NCBI GenBank assembly: GCA_008360955.1
Contig: LUCM01005711.1
Span: forward strand, 108,095-172,094
DNA length: 64,000 nt
Direction: 5' to 3'
From: Fasciolopsis buskii
Taxonomy: Eukaryota; Platyhelminthes; Trematoda; Plagiorchiida; Fasciolidae
A model generated the notes under the pieces. That model had not been told where the DNA came from. It ran no database searches and was given only the letters and a program-made list of their open reading frames with translations. Positions 50,975 through 62,982 of the stretch are shown here, piece after piece (within the stretch, counting starts at the first letter, position 1; the number at the start of each line of letters is the position of its first letter). The position numbers were made by a program, and so were the translations under genes.

Positions 50975-52998
50975 GTAGTCTGAGGTACATTTTACTGAAG
51001 CACTGTGGCGACAACCGGGGCGAGAACGCAGACTTTCAACGAGCCTCACCAGACTGGTTACCCTGATCAGAGGTCCTGTGAAGCCACCAATTTGGGAATG
51101 ATAGGAGGCTTTGTCTAAGGCAGTCGCCAGCTAGTGAACTGAAATCAAACAGCCAACGGTGAGAGACAAAAGGATTCTGCGAAAACATCTGCAGATTGAT
51201 GAAGCCCAACCAATCTAGGATGACAACCGGCCTGCATGCTGCGCGAACGGACCAAATTAACAACACCGGAGTTGTTATATCATACCCCCGATCTCCTTGG
51301 CTTCTGGATTTGAACCTAATTGAAATTACCTAGGACTGCTTGAAATGAAGGATTATGCTAACGGAGAAGTTACCAGCTCATCAAAGTTTGAAAAATGCCC
51401 GGAGCATGGTTTCGATAACAATTATCAGCAGACTGATGGGCAGTGTGACATTACCGACCATCCCATCCCATTTCTAACGATACACCATGGACCACGTTCC
51501 CTTTCACTAGGATTAATCAATCATCACGCGGATGGACACGTTCTCCGTTAAAAGTTAAGATCGCACGCCATTGCGGCAGGAAAATGCAATCATTCACAGA
51601 TTCCGTGTAATCACAGGTGGATCACAGTTGCCTGGGGTTCAGTTCATCCGATAGCTTATGTTCAGCTATGATTCGAACTTTATAGTGATCTCGGTTATGA
51701 GGACTTCCGAGGTATCTTTGGTGGTGATTTGAGCTGTGACTAAACTTACAGGAACATTGACAAATATCCCCCACATGTGATTCACAAATTTCGTAAACAC
51801 ATGCTTATTAGGTGTGTCGGATACGAAGCCAAACAATTCCAGAATTTGTTTCAATTTGATCGTTTCGATGGGTTTGAAGACTAAATTTCATAGTTTTTAC
51901 GCACTAAAGACTTGATCTGAAGATAATTGAATGAAACTTGGCCCCCACATTTTAGTGCATATTTTTGCTCAATCGTCAATAGCCGATGGCAACAAAATCC
52001 TCGCGTACAATAGACGTTATTCAACTTCGCAAACCGTTGACTTATCAATCACAGGACAAAAATAGAGAACATGATATATTATAGTGTATGCTTGGACAAA
52101 CACAATCTACTGTTGGTCGATTTTACTATAGGCAGATTGTAATTGAAATGGTCGCTTTGTACACCATAACTCATTTCCCTCATTTTTGCTACTATTGTGA
52201 AGACGTCAGTTGGATTCCATTGGATTTAGACCATTTCCGACAGTTTTATTGATCATTTGAATCTGGTTATTCGGGTTCTAATTTTTTTCTAGCGTAACAT
52301 TTTCGCTATAACGAACATCAATTAGCATACCCTAATTTTTCTTGATAGGGAGAAGGAAACATCCGAATGTGTACTTCTCGATCCTATTGTTTACAAATTA
52401 CAAAGGTAGTTCACACATTTACAGTTGATTTGCACAATCGGATGGGTGATTAAACACCTCGCCTATACATTCATGACGTGCGATCTGTTGATTCACTGAC
52501 ATTTTGTTCGTAGCAGATGGTCGTACACACACCTATCCACCTAAACATCTGAAAGTTCGTACAATGTAGCTTATGCTAAGTGACCGGTGTGAAAGAAATT
52601 CTGGTTTGTGAGTTTGTGATTTACGACCGGAAAGGGGCCGCGACACGTGGCGGACGCGTCACCTATCCCTCGTACTATTCCGTCCGAACTCCCCGATCAA
52701 TTCGTCATCCCCTGCGGGTTTGAGGTCAAACCAACTGTGCTCATTTGCACTGGTAATTCCACACCGGACATCAATCGAGCCAGGTCAATCACGTCTTCAG
52801 TTTGTCTGAAGTAAATCACTTCGTCTGACTGAATTATTTCCTTGGCTTTGTTTGGTTACATTGCAAATAGGCTTGTTGAAGACTGTAAGGCTGAATGCGA
52901 AAACCAGTAGGTTAATCCAGGTTAGACGCTCCGTAATTCACAGCGGTTAGCCTACCGGCTACCAACCGAGTGAGCGCCATTAATGTTCGGCTTGTTTT
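50975..52998. other. No gene recognised
   Basis: Short ORFs only; no shared repeats. Confidence 0.45.
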
Positions 52999-53165
52999 GC
53001 CGGCGGTGGCCAAGCGGCTGAGTTCGTGACGCTTGGACGCGAAGGTCGCGGGTTCGATTCCTCCCATCGTCGGCCAACTTCCTCACTTGGCAGCCCTCTG
53101 TTGACCGAGGCCCCCTTTCTGAAAAATGATGTCCATTGTTATTTCATTAATAAAAGAAGTTAAAG
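52999..53165 (+). repeat. tRNA-derived SINE, family 1, copy 3 (best preserved)
   Basis: The head 52999-53076 still pairs as a tRNA acceptor stem (GCCGGCG with CGTCGGC, followed by CA). A box TGGCCAAGCGG and B box GGGTTCGATTCC (53050-53061) are intact. The T stem is imperfect and a non-tRNA tail follows (CACTTGGCAGCCCTCTGTTG, CCCTTTCTGAAAA, TTTCATTAATAAAAG), shared with three other copies, so this is a SINE and not a tRNA gene. The parent tRNA looks like a Leu/Ser type by its A box, but this is not certain. Confidence 0.82.
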
Positions 53166-53862
53166 ATGAATAAAAGACCCGAATATAGTGCGAGCTAATT
53201 AGAATAGATTTGAACATTAGCGTTTTGGTCGTGCCTCAGTTTGTTGGTTTTCATGGGTTCTGACGGCGATCAAAAACCCATGGGAAAAAATGATCTGGTT
53301 TCCTATTTCGTACAAGCTATGGCAGGTTGGCTGTTCGTGGAACAAACTGTTCTCATTACTAGTCTCTCCTCGACGTATAGACGTTCAGTTTTCACAAACA
53401 TTAATCTTACACAAAGGTGCACTGGCCTGGCCTTGCTACCTTACAGTCACGCTCATTCAAGAGTGGGATAAAAAAGTGAAACAATTATTATCATTTGTAT
53501 TTTTATTATTATACTTTACCACTATCAGTGAACGCTTCCTACCAGATAGAAAAATGCTACCTAATATCAACGGTAGACCGCAAATGTTTTTTTTCTACTT
53601 AGGCAGTACCACTTTTGTTCGTTAGGATGTGCGATGGGAATGGGACGGCAAAATTCCTGTTGGAAGGAGACCAGAGAGAAGAAATGCACCCATGAAAGGG
53701 ATCGGTGTGCCGAACGGACTAGAACGAGAAAGAGGGGGAGAGAGAGAGAATAGTATGATACCGGTGCAGTGTCACAAAGTATATTTGTGTAGGCGGTATC
53801 GATATGGGGCTGGTGCATAGCTCCACGGTCAACTCATTTGGAACTGAGTCGAAAAGGAAGAT
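53166..53862. other. No gene recognised
   Basis: Includes a purine-rich GAGAGAGAG stretch near 53735-53750. ORFs have no domains. Confidence 0.45.
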
Positions 53863-55060
53863 TCATCATCATCATCGTTCAGCGTTAAACAACAAGGCGA
53901 GCCTCACTGATCGCTGCCTTTTCCCCAGAGTTACACGTTTCTGTAAAAAGAGTGAATATTCGAAGCAAACAGGAAGTGAAGCTACACGGGCGGGAAAAGA
54001 TAAGACGCTACTGCGACCAACACATGGAACACAGTCTAACTGTACAAACACACGTGTTTTCAATCATTCTGATTCGATAGAAAATGACAACACGATCACC
54101 ACTGTTCTCGGTCCACTGCCATATCCTTCAGTGTTTTCAGCCAGCAAGTCGACGAGACTTTCAGACCTCGACCACGAAGACGTGAGACACCTACTTTACC
54201 TGAGTTCTCTGCATATTTTCTCATCCCACTTTGCCAATTTCATCTGTTGGCTTCTTGGCTTCTTACATTCCTTTGGAGGAACACAAAATAGGGAACGATA
54301 TGGTGGACGAGTGTTCACCATCCGCAACAAGTGACCCAACCAGTGCAGTCTACTAAGTTTCACATGGTGAAGTAAGGTTTTCTCAGAATTGACAACTAGT
54401 ACTACATTCCTGACGAGGCTTGAGAAAATTTGAGCTAACAGACTGAAAACCACGTACTACACAACTTGACAACGAATCGTTGTGAGTATCGGACGTAGAG
54501 ACACTATGGGTATGCAGAACGTGCATAAGGAGCAAAGAGATTAGGTTGGAGACAGAAGAAACAGGTTGAATAAAAGAGAAGAGACTCTGAGCCGTAGCAT
54601 ACTTAACACTACTCACCACTCAATGCACTGGGCAGTGTGGTTCTGATTATCCGGCTCGACGACCAATGCAGTATGGAATTATTTATAGGTGTGTAAATCA
54701 TGGGGTTTGATGGATGGGTGCTACTAGGGGGTCAAGCCACTAAGTAGAAGAATGATTAGGGTTTTCAACCAAAGCCTTTGGTTTTAACGAGAACCTGACC
54801 GCAAAACAGCGAGAAATGGGTGAATAGAAGCCCATCTAATTGGATCAATTATTCTTCCACTGGTTTTTCCGGCTGAGCTGCTAACTCAGATCAAACCCCT
54901 AGTGGGAGGACCAGGAGACTACTTCGTCAGGCATCTACCCATTGACCTTCCAGGCATGACTGAATCTCTGACTTAAGACAAACCATCCTGTATAGCTCGT
55001 TGGATAGTGGAGGCACGCAAGCCTTCACATCAAGTCAAGGTGTAGTCTCGTGACAGCGAG
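53863..55060 (-). mobile_element. RTE-type LINE, internally deleted copy
   Basis: The 3' part (53863-54415) matches the (ATG)n tail, 3' UTR and end of the C-terminal domain of the 27.9-32.4 kb LINE (KLSRLHWLGHLLRM, CVPPKECKKPR). The 5' part (about 54580-55060) matches its 5' region, including the site where the other copy holds the Merlin insertion. The endonuclease and RT between them are absent, leaving about 1.2 kb. The segment 54416-54580 may correspond to sequence hidden in the N gap of the other copy. Confidence 0.8.
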
Positions 55061-55289
55061 ATTAATGACGAAACCTTTTACCTAATCTTCATTAACTGCA
55101 GGAGATCAAAATAAAATGAAAGGTGCAATACATCTTAAAAATAGAATTGATCGACTATGATACGATTATCACGAAGTCACAATAGCAAAGATACGTTACG
55201 ATCGCTGCATAGGTATTCCGGAACAGAAGTGGTTCCCGAATCTTTCTGTTATTATGACAGCATCTCTCGGCTCACGCGGTCGATTCGTG

Positions 55290-55455
55290 AGGAGAATTTG
55301 TCATCATCATCATGCGTTCGCTTGCTTTAATAGCCACCCTCCAGTGCCAAGCCGCGTACTGGACCTGCTTCACTAACCCGTGCTGACCACGGCCGATTTG
55401 AAATCCAAAATCACGTAAGTTTTCCCTAGTCCGGGAGTTTAGACTATTTGCCATA
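55290..55455 (-). mobile_element. LINE 3' end with ATG-rich tail (other subfamily)
   Basis: The minus strand reads a short frame (LVKQVQYAAWHWRVA, KASERMMMM) running into an (ATG)4 tail at about 55302-55314. The tail type is that of the RTE elements above, but the sequence differs, so it belongs to another subfamily. Confidence 0.5.
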
Positions 55456-55639
55456 TGTAGTTCTTCTAATCTATTGCGTTATTCTCTTCTCAACGATCGA
55501 GAGCTGACTTCGGTTTGTATTTGGCAATCAGAAGCTATTCACAGGATTTTTGTCCCGGTTTCACTTTTTATCTCTCGTCTTTTCTTTCTTTGTGAACGGA
55601 TCAACGGAGTACATTGTTTCACTCAGGAAGTTGACCGCA

Positions 55640-55755
55640 GCAAACAGAGGGCTGCCAAGTGGGAAATTTGACCGACGGTGGGAAGATTCGAACAAGTGAC
55701 CTTCATATCCAAACTCACTTACCTAATCCGTTTGACCACTACCGGCCAGCCCCTG
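55640..55755 (-). repeat. tRNA-derived SINE, family 1, copy 4
   Basis: Minus strand: GGCCGGTAGTGGTCAAACGG (A-box region), TTGTTCGAATCTTCC (B box), then CCCACTTGGCAGCCCTCTG, the family 1 tail, cut short. Confidence 0.7.
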
Positions 55756-56789
55756 AGGGAATGCGATCTAGTTATTGCATCCGGAACGGCTTTTCCAACC
55801 CCAACGCCGCGTCTTGTGCCACGTATGTTAACAACAGGTTCAAGGGCTTCCCAAATGTATATGTGGAACTACTTGGACAGATTTGATGATTTGCCGAATC
55901 CTGATAGATAGCCAAACACGTGGTGATTACGGATGGAAAAATTCCCATTTGGTGTTTGCCTGGATGGAGTGATATACTGGAATATTTTTCAAATTCTAAT
56001 GACTTGATAGATTCACATCAGTGAGGTGAAACCCACGACTTTGAAGTCCGCCGTGAAATTTCGTCTTGTTAGTCCAGTAGCAGTCTCAAGCGATCTTTAC
56101 TCGATGTCGAGGTATGCTGTCGTTTTGGAGTAGGAAGCACTTGCATTAGTGCAATTTGTATGCAAGCGTTCGATCAGTTGTGCCTTGCTTTTCTGCTTGA
56201 TTCCAGATCAAGGAGTGATTCTCATCACCCTGGTTGAATTGCTACCCAAGAGCATGTACTGGGGATTGCGGAAACACTGCTAAACTTCTCGCTTTATTAA
56301 CTCCAGACCGATGGGAATATTTGCCTCGAGGAAATGAAAAACTGTCCCCATGAACCCCATGAATCATAAATTCGGGGCAAAAATATTCCACAGAAGTTGT
56401 TTCGATCTTATTTCCAAGTCCAAAACAAAATGAATTCAACAGTTTCAATATCTCAGTAATGTGGAGCGAGAAACGTCTAGAAGCTCCTTTTTAGAACTAT
56501 CGTGCTACTGATTAAGACGGATCCCATAAATTTTACTAGAATCTCATTTAAGTCGTCAGCAACGTGAATGGATGATAAGTCCATTTAAGAATCATATTAC
56601 GGAGAAGAAAAACCAATTTTCGTACCTTGTGTCCCCTTTCTCAAAGTTAACCTTGCCTGACCGACGAAAATCCTCCGACGAATCACCACGTGATTGCTAA
56701 ATGGATTTATCATCCATTCACACTCCTGATAATACAAATGAGATTCTAGTGAGAAACTAAGAGAGAAGTGTACCAGTACATAGTCGGCT
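55756..56789. other. No gene recognised
   Basis: Short ORFs only. Confidence 0.45.
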
Positions 56790-56878
56790 GGACAGGAGAG
56801 TACTGGGTACGCTTACCTGACGAGAGGCAATAATCGCCAAAACCTGTCGTGTTCTTCCGGGGAAATTTCGCCTGTCCA
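56790..56878. mobile_element. Palindromic MITE, half copy (copy 3)
   Basis: GAGAGTACTGGGTACGC, ACCTGACGAGAGGCAATAA and AAAACCTGTCGTGTTCTTCC match the right arm of the copies at 21.7 and 40.3 kb. No left arm was found. Confidence 0.6.
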
Positions 56879-57390
56879 TCCGTATGAGAAACATACTTCT
56901 GAGAAGGAAAACCTATGAGTTTTGTGTCACAGAGACAACAAATGTAGAATCAAATGAAGAAAAAACAAACTTATACACCATGCAGCTGTTTTACACCTCC
57001 AGTCCAGCCTCCGGACAAAACGATTACACTGAAAATATAATTTTACACGATTTACAGTATCATTTTAACCAGGGGGAATACTAGAACACCGTACACACGG
57101 GGCACACGTAATTTTGATGCATGTTCACAATCGTCGAGTCGTGAAACTCGTATTCGTTGAGATGCCAACTGTTGTCCAATAAATCACTCGCCAGCATACA
57201 GAATTCAAGACCCAATTTATCCTGGTTTGATTTGTAATTGCCCAATAGTTGAATTCTGCATTTTAGTGAGGGTTAATCGCTTGTCAGTTCTTCGCCAATG
57301 AAAGCCCCAAACAATTGCTATGCGACAGTCTTCAAGGACTGTTTCTCATTTATGCTCCATTTCACAATTTTTACTCAGATTTTATGGTAG

Positions 57391-57412
57391 CGTGTGTGTG
57401 TGTGGGGGGGGG
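57391..57412. repeat. (GT)n followed by a G run
   Basis: About six GT units then nine G bases. Confidence 0.9.
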
Positions 57413-58487
57413 TCGAGTTTCACTCCTAATTATCAATCGGCATCGAAATGGTGTTTTCGAGATGTTTGTTTTCAAGTTGCCTAGTGAGGATCCTTTGAAA
57501 GTGTTCGATATAGTTCCAAAGTGTGAAGTGAAATCAGATTGCATGGAGATTCACAAGAAAATTGTTTGAGGACTGTGTGACGAAAGGTGTGGCATTGGGA
57601 TGAATTACGCGGAAAAATAGAGGTGATATACGATTGGGCTCTTTCATCATAAACCGTAAACACGAAGCCAGGACTAGATTTTTGACCCAGAGAGAACACA
57701 GTACAATAGGGCTTAAACCATGAGTGGATTCTACCAGTCACTCCTATCCAGCCCAGTACAGTTTTGGCCTAGTTGAGTCGTCCCGAGAAAGTCTATGGCT
57801 TATTTGAAAGCACGCTAGTTCAGTTTAGTTTTTAGGCCTTATTATTTCTGAGAATGACGTTACGAATCGGCCATCAGATTAAGCCAAATTGGAGGCCTGT
57901 GCACGAGTCTGAGAATCCCCATACAAGAATAAGAATCGTTGTGATAGGGCTGAGATCCGATGAGAAAAGACCATGAAGCCGAAATAATTTCGAATCGTTT
58001 ATCAACGAAATTCCACTGGTGAAAACCCATTTCAGACCTAACTGCACAGCACATTTGGCCGTTTGCAACGGCTAGTGAGTGAAGGAAGCTAGCTTCCAAG
58101 ACGGTGATCTATTATCCAACCAAATGACCACAAGGTATCCGAACCACTGAAATGATTGCGCATGTCGACAGTCTGACGAGTACAGTAGACGAATTCGTGA
58201 TTGTTCCGAATGTGAAACACGACTTCCTCCCTTCATGGACATCACTGACTGTTAAGCGGGGATAGAGATCGAACAGTGAGTGAGTGAATGAGTGAGTGAC
58301 AAGGTCAATCGGAAGAGATTTCCTCACAGTTCAAGTGGAACCCGCATAGGTAACAGACCCATCTTGTGTGACACAATCGGGCAGGCCGTGTGAGAGGCCT
58401 GCTGTGTAAGCCAGATTAGATGACCTCATTATCGTGTGCGCATTGATTGATTAATGGAACCACCCGCTTGTTTATTTGTTGTGCGTG

Positions 58488-58540
58488 TATGTGAATGTGT
58501 ATTTACATGTGTGTGTGTATGTATGTGTGCGTGCTGGGTC
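58488..58540. repeat. TG-rich irregular microsatellite
   Basis: TGTG, TATG and TGCG units lying just upstream of the ORF at 58615. Confidence 0.75.
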
Positions 58541-58614
58541 TGGTTTGCGTTTATTAACCCGCTCAGTGTGCGCAGCATACAAACAATGCGCAGCTTCTTT
58601 TCAACCGTAGCGAC

Positions 58615-58806
58615 ATGATGTTACCCTCTGAGAAACGGGCAAGTCACAGTCGGACGAATGCAACCATTCGACCGGAAGAACAAGATCAGCCCATTGAATC
58701 ACCTCGCGCAATGCACCGAGAACATGTTCCGCGCGCACCTTTTATTCAGTTAGGGGATTGCGACAACATGGTTCCACTTAGCCTGAACATTCGCTTTGAA
58801 AGATAA
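58615..58806 (+). other. Weak candidate 5' exon upstream of the bZIP exon
   Basis: An open frame of 63 codons (MMLPSEKRASHSRTN, ESPRAMHREHVPRAPF, DNMVPLSLNIRFER) starts with two methionines, uses charged and Pro/Ser residues in a coding-like way, and lies 1.2 kb before the bZIP exon on the same strand. The only in-phase donor seen is a poor one (ATG|GTTCCA, about 58771). No family is recognised. It may be an upstream exon, a 5' UTR ORF or chance. Confidence 0.25.
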
Positions 58807-59149
58807 CTGATTGAACTTGATACAAAGGGAGGTAATCTAAGATAGATGGCTTCGCAATCTAAGTTAGTTCACTCAAATTTGATGACGTTTACTTTTTGAA
58901 ACTTTGTATCTAAGTCATAACAGCCTTAGTGGTTTTTGCACTGGTTGCGGTCCTTGGTGTAGCTATAAACATTGCTTTGGAAGAAGCATTCCGTCATTCC
59001 GTATTGTGTTTAACAATGAACGTTCGAGAGAGCGATTACACGTGTATCAACCCATTTCGATTATTGGAAATGTATGAGACTTGAATTCACACTCATGCAC
59101 GGTCCACGTCTTACCGCTAGACTATATAAAATGTCGGCAAACGACCAAT
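58807..59149. other. No gene recognised
   Basis: Nothing seen. Confidence 0.45.
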
Positions 59150-59345
59150 TTACCGACACTGGTCAATTGGATTGAACGCCTGACATCCAAAATGTTTGAA
59201 ATCCCAATCCGCCGGTAGTGGGTGATAGATGGCAATTCATTCTTCCCAGGCTCTTTACCAAGCTTGACCTTGTGTAGGTCTGTTCCCCTCCCAATTTCGG
59301 GGTCAGGGTTACCGGTTCGTTCTCGGGTACAATAGGGTCTAGTGG
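59150..59345 (+). repeat. tRNA-derived SINE, family 2, copy 2
   Basis: The worn head (TTGGATTGAACGCC, GTTTGAAATCCC) and the tail CTCCCAATTTCGGGGTCAGG, ACCGG and GGTACAATAGGG match 3690-3900. Confidence 0.55.
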
Positions 59346-59969
59346 CTATGATTCAAGCATCCCAAATGAGAGCTAAAGATGTGCAACGTCATGACGAATA
59401 TAGCTACTGTTTTGCGAAACCGAAAGAATAAAGACAGAACAATAAAAATAACAATGCTTTGTCTTTAACCAAACGGAAGGTCCTGTAATTGTTACAAGTC
59501 TGTATCTATCTCATGATTATGATGATCAGAGGCTTGGTCATTGCAATGCCGCACTGTTGTTTATCCCGAGTCGGCTTACGGCACCTTCGACAAGTGGCTC
59601 TTCCGAACATTTCTTGGTTGCAGAATATTCCGATACTTTTTAATCCGAACATCTTAAAACAGCATAACTCGAGGTTATCCGTCTGAGTTCAAGTTTAACG
59701 AGCCACGGGTAAACAGTCCAGAGTTCTGGCTAACGGCTGTTGCAAAAATGTCATAGATAAGCACTGCCCTTCAGGACTCAAATGACATTTTTATTCAAAC
59801 AATTAAGGGTTCCGTTTTGTAAATATTTGTTAAAATGGAATACTACTTTTAGTATACTGAAGAGATGAATTCATAGATGTCAACATCTGTCTGGAATCGA
59901 AAAATGAGCTTAAACAGAAGATATGGCTTCTGTACACTATCCATCTTATGCTCTTTCATTCTGTTACAG

Positions 59970-61229
59970 GCCATATCATCGGATAGGAATGGTTCACTGT
60001 CGACCGTTGATTTGTCGCAACTTCCAGAAACGTTGATCAATTCGTTCTCACTACGAAATCAACGAACATTGTCCACTACTTCACTCCCTTTGACCGGAAT
60101 TCCAAACCCACCTTCAGACTCAGCTCAATCCCCGTTTCCACTTAGTTTTTCATCGACTACTTCAAATTCACCCCTAGCTTCTGCTCTGCTATTCTCGGTT
60201 CTCGGTGCTGATTTACGTCCGATGATTCCGCAACTGACTAACCGGTTCCGAGCTAGTTCGTGCCAACCGTCAGGACGACCACTTTGGACATCATCGGAAC
60301 CCGGCTGGCCATGGCCTGAATCAGCCCGAACGGAGGAGGATGGACCGTTAGATTTGTCAAATAAGTCGCCTAACCCTAGGCTGGAATCTCCATCCGAACC
60401 GGTCAGCTGTAGGAACGTTGCAGCCACAACCCCAGTCCCTTTATCTGTGCCTGTCCCCTCTGTTCAAGATTCAAGTGAATCAGAGGCAAAAAGTATACCA
60501 ATCCACCATGATGAAAAATCACCCATTGCACGTCGTCGGCGTACCGCAGTCTCAAGACGGTCAAGGAAACCTGTACGACAAAAGCATCACCTGAACGCAA
60601 AACAGAATTCAGCTTCTCAGTCTGAAGAATTATCGACCACAGATTTGTTTCCTGTAACTCAACTAACTTTTCAACCAAGATTTCCGGTCCTGAGCGATAC
60701 AGAAGACTATAAGTTTACTACTTCATCGGACAAAAACAGCAATAATCCACGGGTCCGTGGTCGACGTTCGCACAGCGCCAGTGACACTCCTCTTGCCCGT
60801 GTAGACAAACCAAATCGGACGTCAGACGAGGCAGCCGGCTCGGATGTGTCCACCATTTCCGAGAGCCACTGGTCTATCAATCGACCAACCGCTTTGACCC
60901 AACCTCGTCGAACCTCCTCCTCGTCGGGAGTGAATACCTCCCGGCCCGGATCGGATCCGAACATATGCAATCCGCGAATGCGTCGATATCCAGAAATGAC
61001 TCCCACCGAGGCAAAAGATCAAGCCTATTGGGAGAAACGGGTCAAGAATAACGAGGCGGCCAGACGATCACGTCGAGCTCGTAAAAGCAAGGAGCAAAGT
61101 TTGAGAGACTATGCCGAGCGACTGGAAAAAGTAAATACCCAACTGTTAGAGGAGATCAAACTACTGAAGAAAGAAGTCGTTCGACTCAAGTCCGCCAGTG
61201 GAGAGAAGAATGGAGCGGAACGAGAATGA
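59970..61229 (+). CDS. bZIP transcription factor (PAR/NFIL3-type), last exon
   Basis: Terminal exon of a nuclear DNA-binding protein. The open frame begins at 59877, but TTCTGTTACAG at 59959-59969 is a strong acceptor and the 31 codons before it read as translated pyrimidine tract (LSILCSFILLQ), so the exon is taken from 59970 (phase 0, AISSDRNGS; 419 residues). Numbering from 59877: a Ser/Pro-rich region; PLDLS at 157-161 (60345-60359), a CtBP-binding type motif; basic clusters near 219-236; the PAR-like lead-in EAKDQAYWEKRVK and basic region NNEAARRSR (391-399); zipper leucines at 409, 416, 423, 430 and 437, perfect heptads. KDxxYWEKRxKNNEAAxRSR is typical of NFIL3/PAR bZIPs (YWEKR closer to NFIL3). 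Stop TGA at 61227-61229. A repressor role via CtBP is inferred. 5' exons are not identified. Confidence 0.9.
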   Translation, partial: AISSDRNGSLSTVDLSQLPETLINSFSLRNQRTLSTTSLPLTGIPNPPSDSAQSPFPLSFSSTTSNSPLASALLFSVLGADLRPMIPQLTNRFRASSCQPSGRPLWTSSEPGWPWPESARTEEDGPLDLSNKSPNPRLESPSEPVSCRNVAATTPVPLSVPVPSVQDSSESEAKSIPIHHDEKSPIARRRRTAVSRRSRKPVRQKHHLNAKQNSASQSEELSTTDLFPVTQLTFQPRFPVLSDTEDYKFTTSSDKNSNNPRVRGRRSHSASDTPLARVDKPNRTSDEAAGSDVSTISESHWSINRPTALTQPRRTSSSSGVNTSRPGSDPNICNPRMRRYPEMTPTEAKDQAYWEKRVKNNEAARRSRRARKSKEQSLRDYAERLEKVNTQLLEEIKLLKKEVVRLKSASGEKNGAERE

Positions 61230-61355
61230 CATTTTATTTATGACACAATTTACATTTCCAAAACTGTACACATTCCTTTCGTGATGGGCTGAATTGCCAT
61301 AAATCATGCTGTATATAGTTTGGGGTTAACTAATTTACATATATTCTAGGAGAAA

Positions 61356-61361
61356 AATAAA
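61356..61361 (+). promoter_or_regulatory. Poly(A) signal AATAAA of the bZIP gene
   Basis: Canonical hexamer about 127 bp after the stop codon, in AT-rich sequence with no competing signal closer. Confidence 0.7.
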
Positions 61362-62982
61362 CAGAATCATTTTCTATGAATGAAATGTATTCTGGGCAAG
61401 AATGCGAGTGGAAAATGTTATAGTTGTCGCACAATATTACTAGCAAACAGAATATTGGCCAGTCACTCAATCAATCTAGGGTAGAGGATGATTTGATTGA
61501 AGACCTCGGCCACTTGGTTGGTTAAGGGTCATGAACTGATCAGCGATTTGAATGAAAAAGGGACTTCTGAGACTAGAGTCCAGTGCACCAGCGTATTCTA
61601 ATAAATTTCCACGTACTATTTGGACAAATCAATGTTGCTGTATCTTAAGTGGAAACAGTTTGTGCTGATTTACTTGTACACGTGGTAACAATCAGCACTT
61701 CGGTCGGCCGAAATGACAAATTGCATTGGAATGAACGCATGGGTAAAAAAGGCGAGTGTTACCGGCGAGGAGACAGAGGGACATTTTCCAATCGGAACCC
61801 GGTTGGTTGACTGAGCTCATGTACTGGGTTCCAAGACATGCGAAACACTGTTAATCGTCGAAAGAAACCGTAGCGGTTTAACTGAATGATGATCTGGTCA
61901 GTTTTCAAACATATTCTTGTTTGACGCCACGGAGATTGGCCACTATATCATTAGCTTTGTCGTATTTTCCCATCATTCGTTTACTCATTGAAATTTTAGT
62001 AGTATTTTAATTTAAGAAGTTAAATTGCGATTTCAGCGAAGCACATATTGACCTGGGAGAAGTTGTGATTTCGGTTCTCACTAGATGCTTGCCACGAAGC
62101 CAAGAAGTTGATTCGGAATTAGTTTTTGGAAGTAACAAATTAATGAAGTCTTGATTACATTTCAGTGATTTTGGTTTCCTTTCTGTTTGAAGATATCCAT
62201 TTCCAGGACCAAAATTATTAAGCCCGAAATGTTCGGTGATTCGAGGGCTTAGTTCCCACCCTACCGAATTGCCCTTAAGAATGGAAGCTGAACTGCACGG
62301 GATTAGGAAAACGATTTACTGGTGTGCCAAGTTCCCGAGGAGGGGAACAAAATTGAAGATACGCTATAATCGAGTCTTTTAAACGGATATGACTCAAACA
62401 ATCAATAAATTGCGCGATAACACCCACACCGATGGATTAAATTAAGCTCAATCATTTACTGTAGCTCCAAGTGATCCGCGATTGGTGAAAGTTCGCTAGT
62501 GAGCTAGGCATTCCGTGACGGAGATGTCTGTTTGTTTTGTCTCAAAGTTCTTGAGTATCTTGTAGGATAAAGGCTTTCATTGTCTTCTTTTCTGTGTGCT
62601 AGGAGCGCAATCAAAAGCCATCCCAGAAGCCAGGTAACTTATTAGTACTAATAGCGGTTAAGCTGTAAATACTAGTGATGGTCGGGCAGTCGGAACGAAT
62701 TTGGAAGGAACAACTGATTGCCTATCAATTGATCTACTTAAGAATGCGGACGTGGAAAGATCCATGCTCGAAAAATGAATTTGTAATCATAGCGCTCAGA
62801 GCTGCTACCAGTGCATGGTACCCCGCAAGTGGTTTACACCGTTTTTCTGCAGTAAATAATCGACTGTAAATTTCTTTACTTCAACGGAATTCACATCCAG
62901 GCATGGATACGAAGTCATCTACAATGTCGAGTTTGATCACACAGTAGAACTAAGGAGTTTCACTGTTTGAGAGCTATTTTTG
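61362..62982. other. No gene recognised
   Basis: Intergenic; short ORFs only. Confidence 0.45.

Noticed and set aside
52999..53076. Functional tRNA gene
   Set aside because: The T stem is imperfect and the downstream tail is shared with three other loci, so it is a SINE head.
53804..54334. 176-aa frame on the + strand
   Set aside because: It is the antisense of the LINE 3' end, whose sense frame is on the minus strand.
60125..61022. Minus-strand frames of about 66-100 aa
   Set aside because: Shadows of the bZIP exon on the opposite strand.
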